This document shows positions 1-9,286 of a DNA stretch of 64,000 bases, piece by piece. The notes beneath the pieces are model-generated. The model was not told where the DNA came from. It saw only the letters and a list, made by a program, of their open reading frames with translations, and did no database searches. The position numbers and the translations under genes were made by a program. Each line of letters starts with the position of its first letter. The stretch's first letter is position 1. Source of the stretch: Sphingomonas sp. PR090111-T3T-6A (lineage in GTDB: Bacteria; Pseudomonadota; Alphaproteobacteria; Sphingomonadales; Sphingomonadaceae); the NCBI RefSeq assembly GCF_000383095.1, contig NZ_AORL01000016.1, positions 1 to 64,000 on the forward strand. The letters run 5' to 3'.

Positions 1-425
1 GTGCCGGGCGCCAGCTTCGCGGGCACCTTGATGTTGTTGTAGCGGGCGAGCTGGTAGAATTTCAGCCGGTTGCCGAGGAAGCGCTCGGCCAGCCCGATCA
101 TCGTTTCGCCGGGCTGGACCGCGCGCGTCTGGTAATTGGGGCCGAGCAGCTCCACCGGATCGCGATCGAGCGATTCCAGCAGGACATGCGCGTCGGGATC
201 GTCGGGGCGGTGCTTCAGGATCGCCTGGAGCTTCTTGCGCGCGGCCACTTCCTTGCCCTGATTGAGCAGGGCGACGACGGCCTCCGTCTCCGCGGCGATC
301 TTCGCCGCCGCTCTGGCCGCCGGCGTCTGCGGATGCGGCGCGCCGCCCGGCCCGCCGGCCGTGCAGGCGGCCAGCGCCAGCGCAGGCAGCAGAGCGATGC
401 TCGGAGGCAGGCGGCGGAGGATCAT
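1..425 (-). CDS. LysM-domain lipoprotein (3' end beyond the window)
   Basis: The C-terminal part lies outside the window. The ATG at 425 overlaps the stop of the EAL gene (ATGA), so the two are translationally coupled. The first 21 residues form a lipoprotein signal peptide with lipobox LAAC (Cys about residue 21). A low-complexity Ala/Pro stretch and a helical TPR-like segment follow (about residues 35-80, with KHRPDDPDAHVLLES). From about residue 100 there is a LysM-like start (VQPGETMIGLAERFLGN, then YQLARYNNI). LysM domains bind peptidoglycan, so this is probably an outer-membrane-anchored, wall-binding protein. No catalytic domain is visible in the part present. Confidence 0.72.
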   Translation of the reverse strand, partial: MILRRLPPSIALLPALALAACTAGGPGGAPHPQTPAARAAAKIAAETEAVVALLNQGKEVAARKKLQAILKHRPDDPDAHVLLESLDRDPVELLGPNYQTRAVQPGETMIGLAERFLGNRLKFYQLARYNNIKVPAKLAPG

Positions 426-1978
426 GCACGGAGCCTTTCGGGCGGACCGGCCGCCAGCCGTTCGGATAGAAGCTCTTCGTCGCGGACGAAATCCCGGAAC
501 GCCGCGGCATCGAGCGGCGGCGCGAAATAATAGCCCTGAAAATGGATGCAGCCATGGCGGCGCAGCCACAGATATTCGCTGCGCCGTTCCACGCCCTCGG
601 CCACCACGCGGATGCCGAGGCCCTTGCCCAGCGCCAGAATGGCGCGGCAGATCGCCTGGCTGTCGGTTCGCTGGTCCACGTCGGTGACGAACTCTCGATC
701 GATCTTCATCTTGTCGAAGGCGATGCTGCGCAGCGTGCTGAAGCTCGAATAGCCGGTGCCGAAATCGTCGATGGCGATGGCCACGCCCAGCTCGCGCAGA
801 TGCTGGAACAGCCGCGCGCTATGCTCGACGTCGATCGCCGCCACCGTCTCGGTCAGCTCGATCTCCAGCGTGCCGGGGGAGAGCGAATGACGGGTCAGCG
901 TCCGTTCGATCAGCCGGGCGAGGTCGATGCGGCCCAGTTGCCGGCCGGAGATGTTCACCGCCACGCGCAGGCCCGGCAGCCCATCCCGCTGCCAGTCGCG
1001 CGCTTCCCGGCACGCCCGGTTGAGCACCCAGAGGCCGACCTCGTCCGCCAGTTCCGACGCCTCCATGATCGGCACGAACTGCGAGGGGGGGATGTAGCCC
1101 TGCTCGCGGTGGTTCCAGCGCAGCAGCGCCTCTGCACCGAAGACGCGGCCGGCCTTCGCATCGATCAGCGGCTGGAAATGCAGCTCCAGCTCCTTGCGGT
1201 CGATGGCGCGGCGGAGATCCTGCTCCAGCTCGTAATGCTGGCGGGCGGCCTCGACGGGATCGGTATCCTCGCCCTCGCCGGACTGGCCGATACCCCCGAT
1301 GGCACGCGCCAGCAGGATGTCCGGCCTGATGCCGTCCTGCGGCGCGCGGGCAGTGCCGATGCGGATTTCGGGGAGGATTTCGCGATCACCGTCGCGGATG
1401 GCGTCGCCCAGCGCATAGCCAAGCGCGTCGAGCTGGGCGAGGGCGGCCTCCGTGGTCCATCCCGCGTCGTACCAGATCGCCAGCCGCGAGCGGTCGACAT
1501 GCGCGATCAGCCGGTCCTCGCCCAGCATCCGCCGTGCCCGTTCGACGATGACGGCGAAGGTCCGTTGCGCCAACTCGGGCTCGAAGACGCTGAGCTTCTT
1601 GAAATCCGCGAGCGTCACCACGCCGAGCAGGCCGCCCTCCTCGATCTCCTGCTCGATCCGCGCGGAGAGCGCCTCGCCTGTGGGCAGGCCGCTCATGGGA
1701 GGCGGCGGCTCGATGGGCGCGCGATCACAGACAAGCGGAGCCGCCTGCCGTGCACGCGCCAAGGTGCGCCGATCGATCAGGAGCACGCGGACGAAGCACC
1801 CCGCCGCCAGCACCGCCGCGACGCCGGCCAGCCACGGGCCTCGGCCTCCATCGCTCGCCAGCCGGGCGGACAGGGCGGACAGCAGCAGCCCCGCGCCGCA
1901 GGGCAGGGCCTGCCCCGTTGCGATGCCATGCCACCTTCCGCCGGCCGATCCCGCTACTCGCGCCACAGATCCTCGCAA
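422..1978 (-). CDS. Membrane EAL-domain cyclic-di-GMP phosphodiesterase with degenerate GGDEF
   Basis: The N-terminus has two hydrophobic segments (about residues 25-40 and 48-67). A GGDEF-like region follows (about 90-240) that lacks the GG[DE]EF signature and is presumably not a cyclase. The C-terminal EAL domain has its key residues: EALLRW near residue 280, a VNISGRQL Asn, ELTE, the DDFGTGYSS loop near residue 403, a KIDREF Lys, AEGVE and QGYYFAPP. It should therefore hydrolyse c-di-GMP to pGpG. The start is uncertain: the frame opens with TTG at 1978, and a GTG at 1966 has a GAGG just upstream. It is coupled to the LysM lipoprotein downstream, which suggests a link between c-di-GMP and the cell envelope. 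Confidence 0.88.
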   Translation of the reverse strand: MRGSVARVAGSAGGRWHGIATGQALPCGAGLLLSALSARLASDGGRGPWLAGVAAVLAAGCFVRVLLIDRRTLARARQAAPLVCDRAPIEPPPPMSGLPTGEALSARIEQEIEEGGLLGVVTLADFKKLSVFEPELAQRTFAVIVERARRMLGEDRLIAHVDRSRLAIWYDAGWTTEAALAQLDALGYALGDAIRDGDREILPEIRIGTARAPQDGIRPDILLARAIGGIGQSGEGEDTDPVEAARQHYELEQDLRRAIDRKELELHFQPLIDAKAGRVFGAEALLRWNHREQGYIPPSQFVPIMEASELADEVGLWVLNRACREARDWQRDGLPGLRVAVNISGRQLGRIDLARLIERTLTRHSLSPGTLEIELTETVAAIDVEHSARLFQHLRELGVAIAIDDFGTGYSSFSTLRSIAFDKMKIDREFVTDVDQRTDSQAICRAILALGKGLGIRVVAEGVERRSEYLWLRRHGCIHFQGYYFAPPLDAAAFRDFVRDEELLSERLAAGPPERLRA

Positions 1979-2102
1979 TGTTGAAGAAGTTCCATAGCAT
2001 CGGCATCAGAAACAAGGGGTTAAGAGAGGTATGACGTTTGGAGGAGATGCCAGGGCATTTCCCGTCTAAGGGCATCCGCGCGAGGAAAGGCGGAGGTTGG
2101 GA

Positions 2103-2453
2103 ATGATCGTGGAAGGCGGCTGCCATTGCGGGATGGTGCGGTTCGAGGTGCGGCTCGACGGGCCGGAGGTCGAACTGCTCGATTGCGATTGCTCGATCTG
2201 CCGGATGTCGGGCCATCTCCACCTGATCGTGCCGGATACGCGCTTCCGTCTGGTCGAGGGCATGGGCGAGACGACGACCTATCGCTTCGGCACCGGCAAG
2301 GCGCGGCATATCTTCTGCAAGCAATGCGGCATCAAGAGCTATTACCGCCCGCGTTCGCACCCGGAAGGCATCAGCATCAACTGGCACTGCCTCGACGAGG
2401 GCCATGGGCTGACAGCGAGGATCGTGCCGTTCGATGGCGTTTACCCCGCCTGA
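2103..2453 (+). CDS. GFA/CENP-V family zinc-binding protein
   Basis: A 116-residue protein of the glutathione-dependent formaldehyde-activating (GFA) fold. It shows the family's cysteine pattern: GGCHCG at the N-terminus, CDCSICRMSG around residue 36 and CKQCG around residue 80, which bind structural and catalytic zinc. The ATG at 2103 is preferred over TTG at 2097 because GGAGG lies about 6 nt upstream. Biochemical roles in this family vary, and many members have no proven formaldehyde activity. Its 3' end overlaps the convergent otsA by 13 nt. Confidence 0.85.
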   Translation: MIVEGGCHCGMVRFEVRLDGPEVELLDCDCSICRMSGHLHLIVPDTRFRLVEGMGETTTYRFGTGKARHIFCKQCGIKSYYRPRSHPEGISINWHCLDEGHGLTARIVPFDGVYPA

Positions 2454-3853
2454 ACCGGGCCGCTCTCGGCCTCGGCGGCGACATCCTCGCCCAGCAGCAC
2501 GTCGGTGAAGCGGCGGCGCCACCAGAGCACGTCCTCGCGCTCCACCACGTCCATCAGCGCCCGCCATCGCCGGATGCGCTCCTCCTTGGGCATTCCGAGC
2601 GCGGTGACGATCGCGTCGGACATCTCCTCGGCGCTGTAGGGATTGACCAGCACCGCCTCCGACATCTGGAGCGCGGCGCCCGCGAAGCGGGAGAGGATCA
2701 GCACGCCGGGGTCTTCCGGGTCCTGCGCGGCCACATATTCCTTGGCGACGAGGTTCATGCCGTCGCGCAAGGGCGTGACGAGGCCGATCCGCGCCGCGCG
2801 ATAGATGCCGGCCAGCACATGGCGCGGGAAGCCCTGGTTGACGTAGCGGATCGGCACCCAGTCGATATCGGCATAGGCGCCGTTGATCCGGCCCGAGAGC
2901 CCTTCGAGCTGGAGGCGGATGCGCTGATAGGTCTCGACGTCGCCGCGCGACGGCGGGGCGATCTGGAGGAGGAAGACCTCCTTGCGCTGCTCGGGATGGT
3001 CGATGAGGAAACGCTCATAGCCGTTGAAGCGCTCTTCCAGCCCCTTGGAATAATCGAGCCGGTCGACGCCGACGATCATGTCCCGCCCGTCCGCGCTGTC
3101 GCGCATCCGGCGATAGGTGAGCCGCGCGGCGGGGCTGGCGGCGGCCTCGACGAACTCGCGCGTGTCGATGCCGATCGGGCAGGCGATGGCGCGCACCTGC
3201 CGCTCGCCCAGATGGATCGTGCCGTCTTCCGCGAGCGTCGCGCCCATCTCGTGGACGGCGAAGTCGCGAAAGGCCTCCAGCCATTCCTCGGTGTGGAAGC
3301 CCACCACGTCATAGGCGAACATCGTCGCCACCAGCTCGATGGCACGGGGCAGCGAGGAGAGCAGCCGCCGCGGCGGCCAGGGGATGTGGAGGAAGAAGCC
3401 CATCCGGTTCCGGCAGCCGCGCTTGCGCAGCTCGGCCCCGAGCGGGATCATGTGATAATCCTGCACCCACACCACGTCGGCCGGCTCGATCAACGGGCGG
3501 ATGGTGTCGGCGAAGCGTTCGTTGACGCGCTGGTATCCGTCCGCGAAGCCCCGCTCGAACTCGGCGAGATCGATGCGGTAGTGGAACAGCGGCCACAGCG
3601 TCCGGTTGGCATAGCCGTTGTAATATTCGTCGATATCCTGCTCTTCGAGATCGATGGTCGCGGTGGTGACACCTTCGCTGCGCTGGAAGTTGATCTGGCC
3701 GGTGAACTCGTCGGTCTGCTCGCCCGACCAGCCAAACCAGATGCCCCGATATTCGCGCAGTGCCGCCTGGAAGGCCACGGCGAGCCCCCCTTGCGCGCCG
3801 GACTGGCCCTTGGGCGCGGAGACTCGGTTGGAAATAACGATCAGACGATTCAT
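2441..3853 (-). CDS. otsA: Trehalose-6-phosphate synthase (OtsA)
   Basis: Cytoplasmic GT20 glycosyltransferase making trehalose-6-phosphate from UDP-glucose and glucose-6-phosphate. The 470 residues match the family. Visible motifs are the N-terminal [10 protein letters not shown] and the GGLAVA loop, the QDYHMIP segment (about 131-137), [14 protein letters not shown] (about 253) and [12 protein letters not shown] near the sugar-nucleotide site. The start codon overlaps the GH15 stop by ATGA. It is the last gene of the otsB-GH15-otsA operon. Confidence 0.96.
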   Translation of the reverse strand: MNRLIVISNRVSAPKGQSGAQGGLAVAFQAALREYRGIWFGWSGEQTDEFTGQINFQRSEGVTTATIDLEEQDIDEYYNGYANRTLWPLFHYRIDLAEFERGFADGYQRVNERFADTIRPLIEPADVVWVQDYHMIPLGAELRKRGCRNRMGFFLHIPWPPRRLLSSLPRAIELVATMFAYDVVGFHTEEWLEAFRDFAVHEMGATLAEDGTIHLGERQVRAIACPIGIDTREFVEAAASPAARLTYRRMRDSADGRDMIVGVDRLDYSKGLEERFNGYERFLIDHPEQRKEVFLLQIAPPSRGDVETYQRIRLQLEGLSGRINGAYADIDWVPIRYVNQGFPRHVLAGIYRAARIGLVTPLRDGMNLVAKEYVAAQDPEDPGVLILSRFAGAALQMSEAVLVNPYSAEEMSDAIVTALGMPKEERIRRWRALMDVVEREDVLWWRRRFTDVLLGEDVAAEAESGPVQAG

Positions 3854-5646
3854 CGGATGGCGGCCCAGGGTTTCGACAGAAGAACGGCGCAGTTGATCAT
3901 GCCCACCAGCGAATAGGTCTGCGGATAGTTTCCCCAGAGTTCGCCAGTGGCGGGATCGATGTCTTCGGAGAGCAGGCCGGCGGTGGTGCGGCGCGCGAGC
4001 ATCTCCTCGAACAGGCGGCGGGCATCCTCGGTGCGGCCGGTCTGGTAGAGCGCCTCGATCAGCCAGAAGGTGCAGACGTTGAAGGCCGATTTGGGCAGGC
4101 CGAAATCATCCTCGCTGTCGTAGCGCAGCATGTCGGTGCCGCGCCGGAGCCCCGTCTCCAGCGCATAGAGCGTCGCGCGGTAGCGGCGGTCCTGCGGCGA
4201 GAGGAAGCGCAGGTCGAGAAGTTGGATCAGGCTGGCGTCGAGACGATCGCCGTCGAAGGTGGCGGAGAGGCGCTGCGTCTCGGTGCGCCATGCCATGTCG
4301 ACCACGGTGGCATGGATCTTGTCCGCGCGATCCTGCCAGAAATTGGCGCGGTCGGGCAGGCCCAGGCGGTGGGCGGCATTGGCCAGCCGGTCGCAGGCAG
4401 CCCAGCACATCGCGGCCGAATAGGTGTGGACCGACTGCCGGGTGCGCAACTCCCAGAGGCCGGCGTCGGGCTTGTCGTGCACCTCCCACGCGAGATCGCC
4501 GATCGCCTCCAGCGCGGTGAAGTCCTCCACGCCCGCCATGCGGAACAGCCGGCTGTCGAAGAAGGCCTGCACGTTGCACAGGACGATCTGGCCATAGGCG
4601 TCGTGCTGGACCTGCTCATAGGCCTGATTGCCGACGCGCACCGGCCCCTGGCCCCGGTAGCCGGCGAGGCCCTCCTCGATCCGCTCCTCCAGCTTCGCCT
4701 CGCCCAGCACGCCGTAGAGCGGCTGGATATGCCCGCCGCGCGAGCCTTCGACGATGTTGCGCAGATAGGTGAGGTAGCTTTCCAGCACGTCCAGCGCGCC
4801 GAGCCGGTTGAGCGCCTGCACCGTGTAATAGGCGTCGCGAATCCAGCAGTAGCGATAGTCCCAGTTCCGCCCGGAATCCTCATGCTCGGGGATCGACGTG
4901 GTCAGCGCCGCGACGATCGCGCCCGTCTCCTCATGCTGGCAAAGCTTGAGCGTGATCGCAGAGCGGATCACCACGTCCTGCCACTCGAAGGGTGTCGCAA
5001 GCCCGCGCACCCAGGCCTGCCATTCCACGGTCGTGTCGTGCAGCATCCGCTCGATGGCGGGGGCGAGGCCGGTCGAGAAGCTCTCGTCGGGGCCGAGGAA
5101 GAAATAGAGCGGATGCTCGACGCGGAAGACGCGTTCCTCGACGATATAGCCGATCGGCGCGTTGGTGGAGAGGCGCACCGCCTCGCGATCGAGGATGTAG
5201 CGGATGTGGTGCGAGCCGGCGGTGTGATCGACATCGCCGTTGCCCCATCCGCGCGTTGGGCGCAGTCGCACCCGGATGCGCGGGCTGCCCGCCACGGGGC
5301 GGACGACACGCACGAACGCCACCGGGCGGTAGACGCGCTCGTTGCTGGTGAAGCGCGGGCAGAAATCGATGATCTCCACCGCATTGCCCTGCTCGTCCTC
5401 ATGGCGGGTGACGAGGATGGGGGTGTTGCGCAGATAGGCCTGATCGCTCTTCACGCAGCCTTCGAGGTCGATCGCCCAGACGCCCTTGGCCTCCGCGTCG
5501 CCGGCCTCCACGCCGGAGAGCAGCGAAGAGAAGACGGGCTCCCCGTCCACGCGCGGCAGGCAGGCCCACACCAGCCGCCCGGCGCGATCCACCAGCCCGG
5601 AAACCTGGCAATTGCCGATCGGCCAGAGATCGAGATTGGTGGTCAT
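3850..5646 (-). CDS. Glycoside hydrolase family 15 protein (glucoamylase/trehalase type)
   Basis: The start is the ATG at 5646 (MTTNLDLWPIG). It has a purine-rich GGAAGG upstream and overlaps the otsB stop by ATGA. The frame is open further upstream, but that part lies over otsB. At 598 residues it has a beta-rich N-terminal domain (to about 250) and an (alpha/alpha)6 barrel. The barrel carries the family signatures NWDYRYCWIRDA and LLSEDIDPATGELWGNYPQTYS; the glutamates here are candidate catalytic acid and base. GH15 includes glucoamylases, dextranases and bacterial trehalases. The position between otsB and otsA suggests a trehalose- or glucan-degrading partner, but the substrate is not proven by sequence. 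No signal peptide is seen, so it is probably cytoplasmic. Confidence 0.92.
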   Translation of the reverse strand: MTTNLDLWPIGNCQVSGLVDRAGRLVWACLPRVDGEPVFSSLLSGVEAGDAEAKGVWAIDLEGCVKSDQAYLRNTPILVTRHEDEQGNAVEIIDFCPRFTSNERVYRPVAFVRVVRPVAGSPRIRVRLRPTRGWGNGDVDHTAGSHHIRYILDREAVRLSTNAPIGYIVEERVFRVEHPLYFFLGPDESFSTGLAPAIERMLHDTTVEWQAWVRGLATPFEWQDVVIRSAITLKLCQHEETGAIVAALTTSIPEHEDSGRNWDYRYCWIRDAYYTVQALNRLGALDVLESYLTYLRNIVEGSRGGHIQPLYGVLGEAKLEERIEEGLAGYRGQGPVRVGNQAYEQVQHDAYGQIVLCNVQAFFDSRLFRMAGVEDFTALEAIGDLAWEVHDKPDAGLWELRTRQSVHTYSAAMCWAACDRLANAAHRLGLPDRANFWQDRADKIHATVVDMAWRTETQRLSATFDGDRLDASLIQLLDLRFLSPQDRRYRATLYALETGLRRGTDMLRYDSEDDFGLPKSAFNVCTFWLIEALYQTGRTEDARRLFEEMLARRTTAGLLSEDIDPATGELWGNYPQTYSLVGMINCAVLLSKPWAAIR

Positions 5647-6446
5647 AGGGAACCTTCCGGTGCTGGATGAGCCGAAGATGTGCCGGCGATGCGGCCGAGC
5701 CAGTCGTGCACGGCCGCGACATCGGTGAGACGGTAGCGGGCCGCGGTCTGCCGCTCCCCGCCGCCGCCGACCAGTATGCCTGCGCCGCCGAGTGCCTCCG
5801 CCGCGACGAAGCCGGCCTCGTCGGTCAGGTCGTCGCCGAGGAAGAGGGGGCGGCTGCCCTCCATCGGCGGCTCGGCGAGGAAACGGCGCACGGCGTCGCC
5901 CTTGTTGGCGCCTGCGACGCGCAATTCGCACACCATCTTGCCATGCTGGACGGAGAAGCCCTGTTCATGTGCCACCCGCTCGGCCAGCGCGATGGCGTCT
6001 GGGCCGATGCCGGGCGCCTGCCGGTAGTGGAGCGCCACGCCGAACGGCTTGTCCTCCACGACGATGCCGGGATGCGCGTCCGCGAGGCGGCGGAAGGCGT
6101 CCACCGCGGCGGCGACCGCTCCGGGCGGGGCGGGGGCCTCGCACCGGCCGTCTGTCCAGCGCAGTTCGAGGCCGTGGCTGCCGGCGATGGCGAAGGGCGG
6201 CACGCTCTCCCCGGCATGGAGATAGGCGATGATCTCGTTGGCCGGGCGGCCGCTCACCACCGCGAGCCGGCCCTCCAGCCGCCGCGCCAGCGCCGCGATC
6301 AGCACGCGCAGCGAGGCGGGGACGACCACTGCATCGTGCCGATCCGCGATGTTCACCAAAGTACCATCGAAATCGAGAAAAAGGCTGATCCGTCCTTCGG
6401 CCAGATTGACGGGGACGGGGAGCAGTGAGGAGACGGATTCAGGCAT
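5643..6446 (-). CDS. otsB: Trehalose-6-phosphate phosphatase (OtsB)
   Basis: HAD-superfamily phosphatase converting trehalose-6-phosphate to trehalose. The 267-residue product starts at ATG 6446 (MPESVSSLL). HAD motif I is FLDFDGTLV (nucleophile Asp about residue 26), motif II is in VVSGRP, a conserved Lys lies in GANKGDAV, and the acidic motif IV is GDDLTDEAGF. Its stop overlaps the start of the GH15 gene by ATGA. It is the first gene of the operon, so the promoter should lie in 6447-6600. Confidence 0.95.
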   Translation of the reverse strand: MPESVSSLLPVPVNLAEGRISLFLDFDGTLVNIADRHDAVVVPASLRVLIAALARRLEGRLAVVSGRPANEIIAYLHAGESVPPFAIAGSHGLELRWTDGRCEAPAPPGAVAAAVDAFRRLADAHPGIVVEDKPFGVALHYRQAPGIGPDAIALAERVAHEQGFSVQHGKMVCELRVAGANKGDAVRRFLAEPPMEGSRPLFLGDDLTDEAGFVAAEALGGAGILVGGGGERQTAARYRLTDVAAVHDWLGRIAGTSSAHPAPEGSL

Positions 6447-6600
6447 CGGGTTCCGGCAAGGTGAGCGTCGCTGATGAGCAAACGCAGCACGGCAGGATCG
6501 TTCCGCCGCCGGACAGTTTTTTTCCGGTTCCGGTCGCGGCGGACGCGCGCCGATCCGCTTCCCGATCGGACACAAAGACCGTAGGGTTGCAGACAACAGG

Positions 6601-8217
6601 ATGAAGAGGATGACAGGGGTGGCGACGGATACGGTCGAAATCGAGGAGGGCGCCGCCATCGGAGCGGCGCGCGCGCGGCTGGTGATCGCGGCTTCCTCGG
6701 TCGGCACCATCTTCGAATGGTATGATTTCTTCATCTACGGCACGCTGGCGCCGATCATCGGCCGGCTGTTCTTCCCGGCGGGGAACGAGACGGCGCAGTT
6801 CCTGCTGGCGCTGGCCTCCTTCGGGGTGGGCTTCGGCGTGCGTCCGCTGGGCGCTGCGCTGTTCGGCTATCTGGGCGACCGGCTGGGCCGCAAATACACC
6901 TTCCTCGTCACGGTCGCGGTGATGGGTCTCGCCACCGCCGGCGTGGGCCTGGTGCCCACTTATGCGCAGATCGGCATCGCCGCGCCGGCGATCCTGATCG
7001 CGCTGCGCATCGCGCAGGGGCTGGCGCTGGGCGGCGAATATGGCGGCGCGACCGTCTATGTCGCCGAGCACGCACCCCGCCACAAACGCGGCTTCTACAC
7101 GAGCTTCATCCAGGCGAGCGTGATCGGCGGCTTCCTGCTGAGCCTGATCGTCGTGCTTTCCTCGCAGGCGAGCGTGACCAGGGAGGTGTGGGATAGCTGG
7201 GGCTGGCGCATTCCCTTCCTCTTCTCGCTGCTGCTGCTCGTGGTGTCGCTGTGGATGCGCCTGCGCCTGCATGAGAGCCCGGTGTTCCAGGCGATGAAGG
7301 CCGCCGGACGCGTGTCCGGCAACCCGCTGAAGGAGAGCTTCTCCAGCCTCGCCAATTTCAAGCTCATCATCGTCACCATGCTGGGCATCGCCGCCGGCCT
7401 GACGGTGATCTGGTACACGGCGCAGTTCGGCGCGCTCTATTTCCTCCAGAACGCGCAGCGCCTCGACGACATGTGGACGCGCATCCTGATCGGCATCGGT
7501 GCGGTCATCAGTCTGGGATGGTTCATCCTGTTCGGCACGCTGAGCGACCGGATCGGGCGCAAGCCGTCGATCGTGCTGGGCTATGGGCTGACGCTCATCC
7601 TGCTCTTCCCGCTGTTCCATGCGCTCGCCTCGGCGGCGAACCCCGGCATGGCGGAGGCGGCGCGGCGCGCGCCGGTGATCGTCTCGGGCCCGCATTGCGC
7701 CTACAACCCCTTCGCCTCGGGGCAGCAGCGCGACGAATGCGGCCAGATCCTCGATCATCTGGCGAGCAAGGGCGTGATCTACACCAAGATGCGCACCCCC
7801 GGCATCGCGCTGGTGGTCGGCGGCAGGCCGGTGGCGGATCGGTCTCCGGCGGGCATCGACAAGGCGCTGATGGCCGCCGGCTGGTCGGTCGAGAAGGTGA
7901 AGCCCACGATCGGCGGCGCGGTGGTGATCGTGCTGGTGGTGGCGGCGCTCGGCATGCTTTCGGGCATGACCTACGGGCCGGTGGCGGCCTTGCTGGCGGA
8001 GCTGTTCCCCGCGCGCATCCGCTATAGCTCGATGTCGATCCCCTATCATGTCGGCACTGGCTATTTCGGTGGATTCCTGCCGTTCATCAGCCAGTATATC
8101 GTCGCACGGTCGGGCAATCCCTTCGCCGGTCTGTGGTACACCTTCGCGGTGGTGGCGATGGCGCTGATCGTGACGATCTTCTGGGTGCCCGAGACGGTGG
8201 GCGCCGATCTCGACTAG
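6601..8217 (+). CDS. MFS transporter, metabolite:H+ symporter type
   Basis: A 538-residue, 12-helix major facilitator protein. The N-terminal half has FEWYDFFIYG in helix 1 and the loop signature GYLGDRLGRKYT (about residue 90); a second copy, GTLSDRIGRKPS, lies near residue 310. This pattern fits the metabolite:proton symporter subfamily (relatives of ProP, ShiA, KgtP), but the substrate cannot be deduced. A soluble insertion of about 85 residues with two cysteines (PHCAYN, RDECGQ) sits in the C-terminal half, between helices. A second ATG at 6610 is an alternative start. It is divergent from the ots operon. Confidence 0.9.
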   Translation: MKRMTGVATDTVEIEEGAAIGAARARLVIAASSVGTIFEWYDFFIYGTLAPIIGRLFFPAGNETAQFLLALASFGVGFGVRPLGAALFGYLGDRLGRKYTFLVTVAVMGLATAGVGLVPTYAQIGIAAPAILIALRIAQGLALGGEYGGATVYVAEHAPRHKRGFYTSFIQASVIGGFLLSLIVVLSSQASVTREVWDSWGWRIPFLFSLLLLVVSLWMRLRLHESPVFQAMKAAGRVSGNPLKESFSSLANFKLIIVTMLGIAAGLTVIWYTAQFGALYFLQNAQRLDDMWTRILIGIGAVISLGWFILFGTLSDRIGRKPSIVLGYGLTLILLFPLFHALASAANPGMAEAARRAPVIVSGPHCAYNPFASGQQRDECGQILDHLASKGVIYTKMRTPGIALVVGGRPVADRSPAGIDKALMAAGWSVEKVKPTIGGAVVIVLVVAALGMLSGMTYGPVAALLAELFPARIRYSSMSIPYHVGTGYFGGFLPFISQYIVARSGNPFAGLWYTFAVVAMALIVTIFWVPETVGADLD

Positions 8218-8245
8218 CCGCTCCGCCCCCGCTATCGCCGCCCGC

Positions 8246-9286
8246 GTGTCTGACTCTGCTCTTCCCGCCCTGCGCCTGACCGTCGACGGCGATGCGCTCG
8301 CCGCCAACTGGCGCTGGTTGCGCGCCCAAGGCGGGGCGGCCGCCTGCGGCGCCGCGGTGAAAGCCGACGGCTACGGCCTTGGCGCGCGCGAAGTGGTCGC
8401 CCGGCTGGCACGCGAGGGTTGCCGCGATTTCTTCGTGTCGAGCTGGGCCGAGGCGGTGAAGCTCGGCCGGATGCCCGAAGGCACGACCCTCTCCGTCCTC
8501 CACGGCGTGCGCGAGGCCGATATGGCGCCTGCGCGCGCCGGTTTCGCCCGGCCGGTGCTGAACTCGCCCGAGCAGGTCGCGCGGTGGAAGGCGGCGGGCG
8601 GGGGCGTGTGCGATGTGATGATCGACACGGGCATGAACCGCCTCGGCCTGCGCCCCGATCAGATCGGCCTGCTCGACGGCCTCGCCATCGAGACCGTGAT
8701 GAGCCATCTCGCCTGCGCCGACGAACCGGATCATCCGCTCAACGAAGCCCAGCGCGCCCGCTTCGCCGAGGTGGCGGCCGGGGTGCCAGCGCAGCGGCTG
8801 AGCCTCGCCAATTCGGCGGGCGTCTGCATGGGGCCGGACTATGGCTTCGATCTCACGCGCCCCGGCCTCGGCCTTTATGGCGGCGTGCCGCGCGCCGAGG
8901 CTCAGGGGCATGTCCGCCCCGTCGCGCTGGTCGAGGCCGAGCTGATCCAGCACCGCACCGTGCCTGCCGGCGAGACGGTGGGCTATGGCGCGACCTGGAC
9001 GGCGCCCCGCGACAGCCGCATCGCGATCCTCAACATCGGCTATGCCGACGGCTATCTGCGCGGCTTCTCCAATGTCGGGCGGGTGCGCGCGGGCGATGCC
9101 TGGCTGCCCGTCGTCGGCCGCGTTTCCATGGACCTTCTGGCGGTCGATGCGACCGGCCATGACGTGGGCGAGGGGGACTGGCTCGCGCTCGATCCCGATC
9201 TTCCCGAGGCAGCCCGCCGCTCGGGTCTGTCGCAATATGAGTTGCTGACAGGCCTCGGCCGCCGCTATCAGCGCCGGTGGACATGA
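8246..9286 (+). CDS. alr: Alanine racemase
   Basis: PLP enzyme interconverting L- and D-alanine for peptidoglycan. The GTG at 8246 starts a 346-residue protein. The PLP lysine is in AVKADGYGLGAREV (about residue 37). The second catalytic base is the Tyr of the VGYGATW segment (about 246), followed by NIGYADGYLR and the VGRVSMDLL motif. The stop codon overlaps the ATG of mlaE (ATGA), so a racemase and a lipid-transport permease are co-translated. Confidence 0.95.
   Translation: MSDSALPALRLTVDGDALAANWRWLRAQGGAAACGAAVKADGYGLGAREVVARLAREGCRDFFVSSWAEAVKLGRMPEGTTLSVLHGVREADMAPARAGFARPVLNSPEQVARWKAAGGGVCDVMIDTGMNRLGLRPDQIGLLDGLAIETVMSHLACADEPDHPLNEAQRARFAEVAAGVPAQRLSLANSAGVCMGPDYGFDLTRPGLGLYGGVPRAEAQGHVRPVALVEAELIQHRTVPAGETVGYGATWTAPRDSRIAILNIGYADGYLRGFSNVGRVRAGDAWLPVVGRVSMDLLAVDATGHDVGEGDWLALDPDLPEAARRSGLSQYELLTGLGRRYQRRWT

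Noticed and set aside
2126-3916. 596-codon plus-strand frame over otsA
   Set aside because: Overlaps the well-supported GFA and otsA genes in another frame or on the other strand. No known family.
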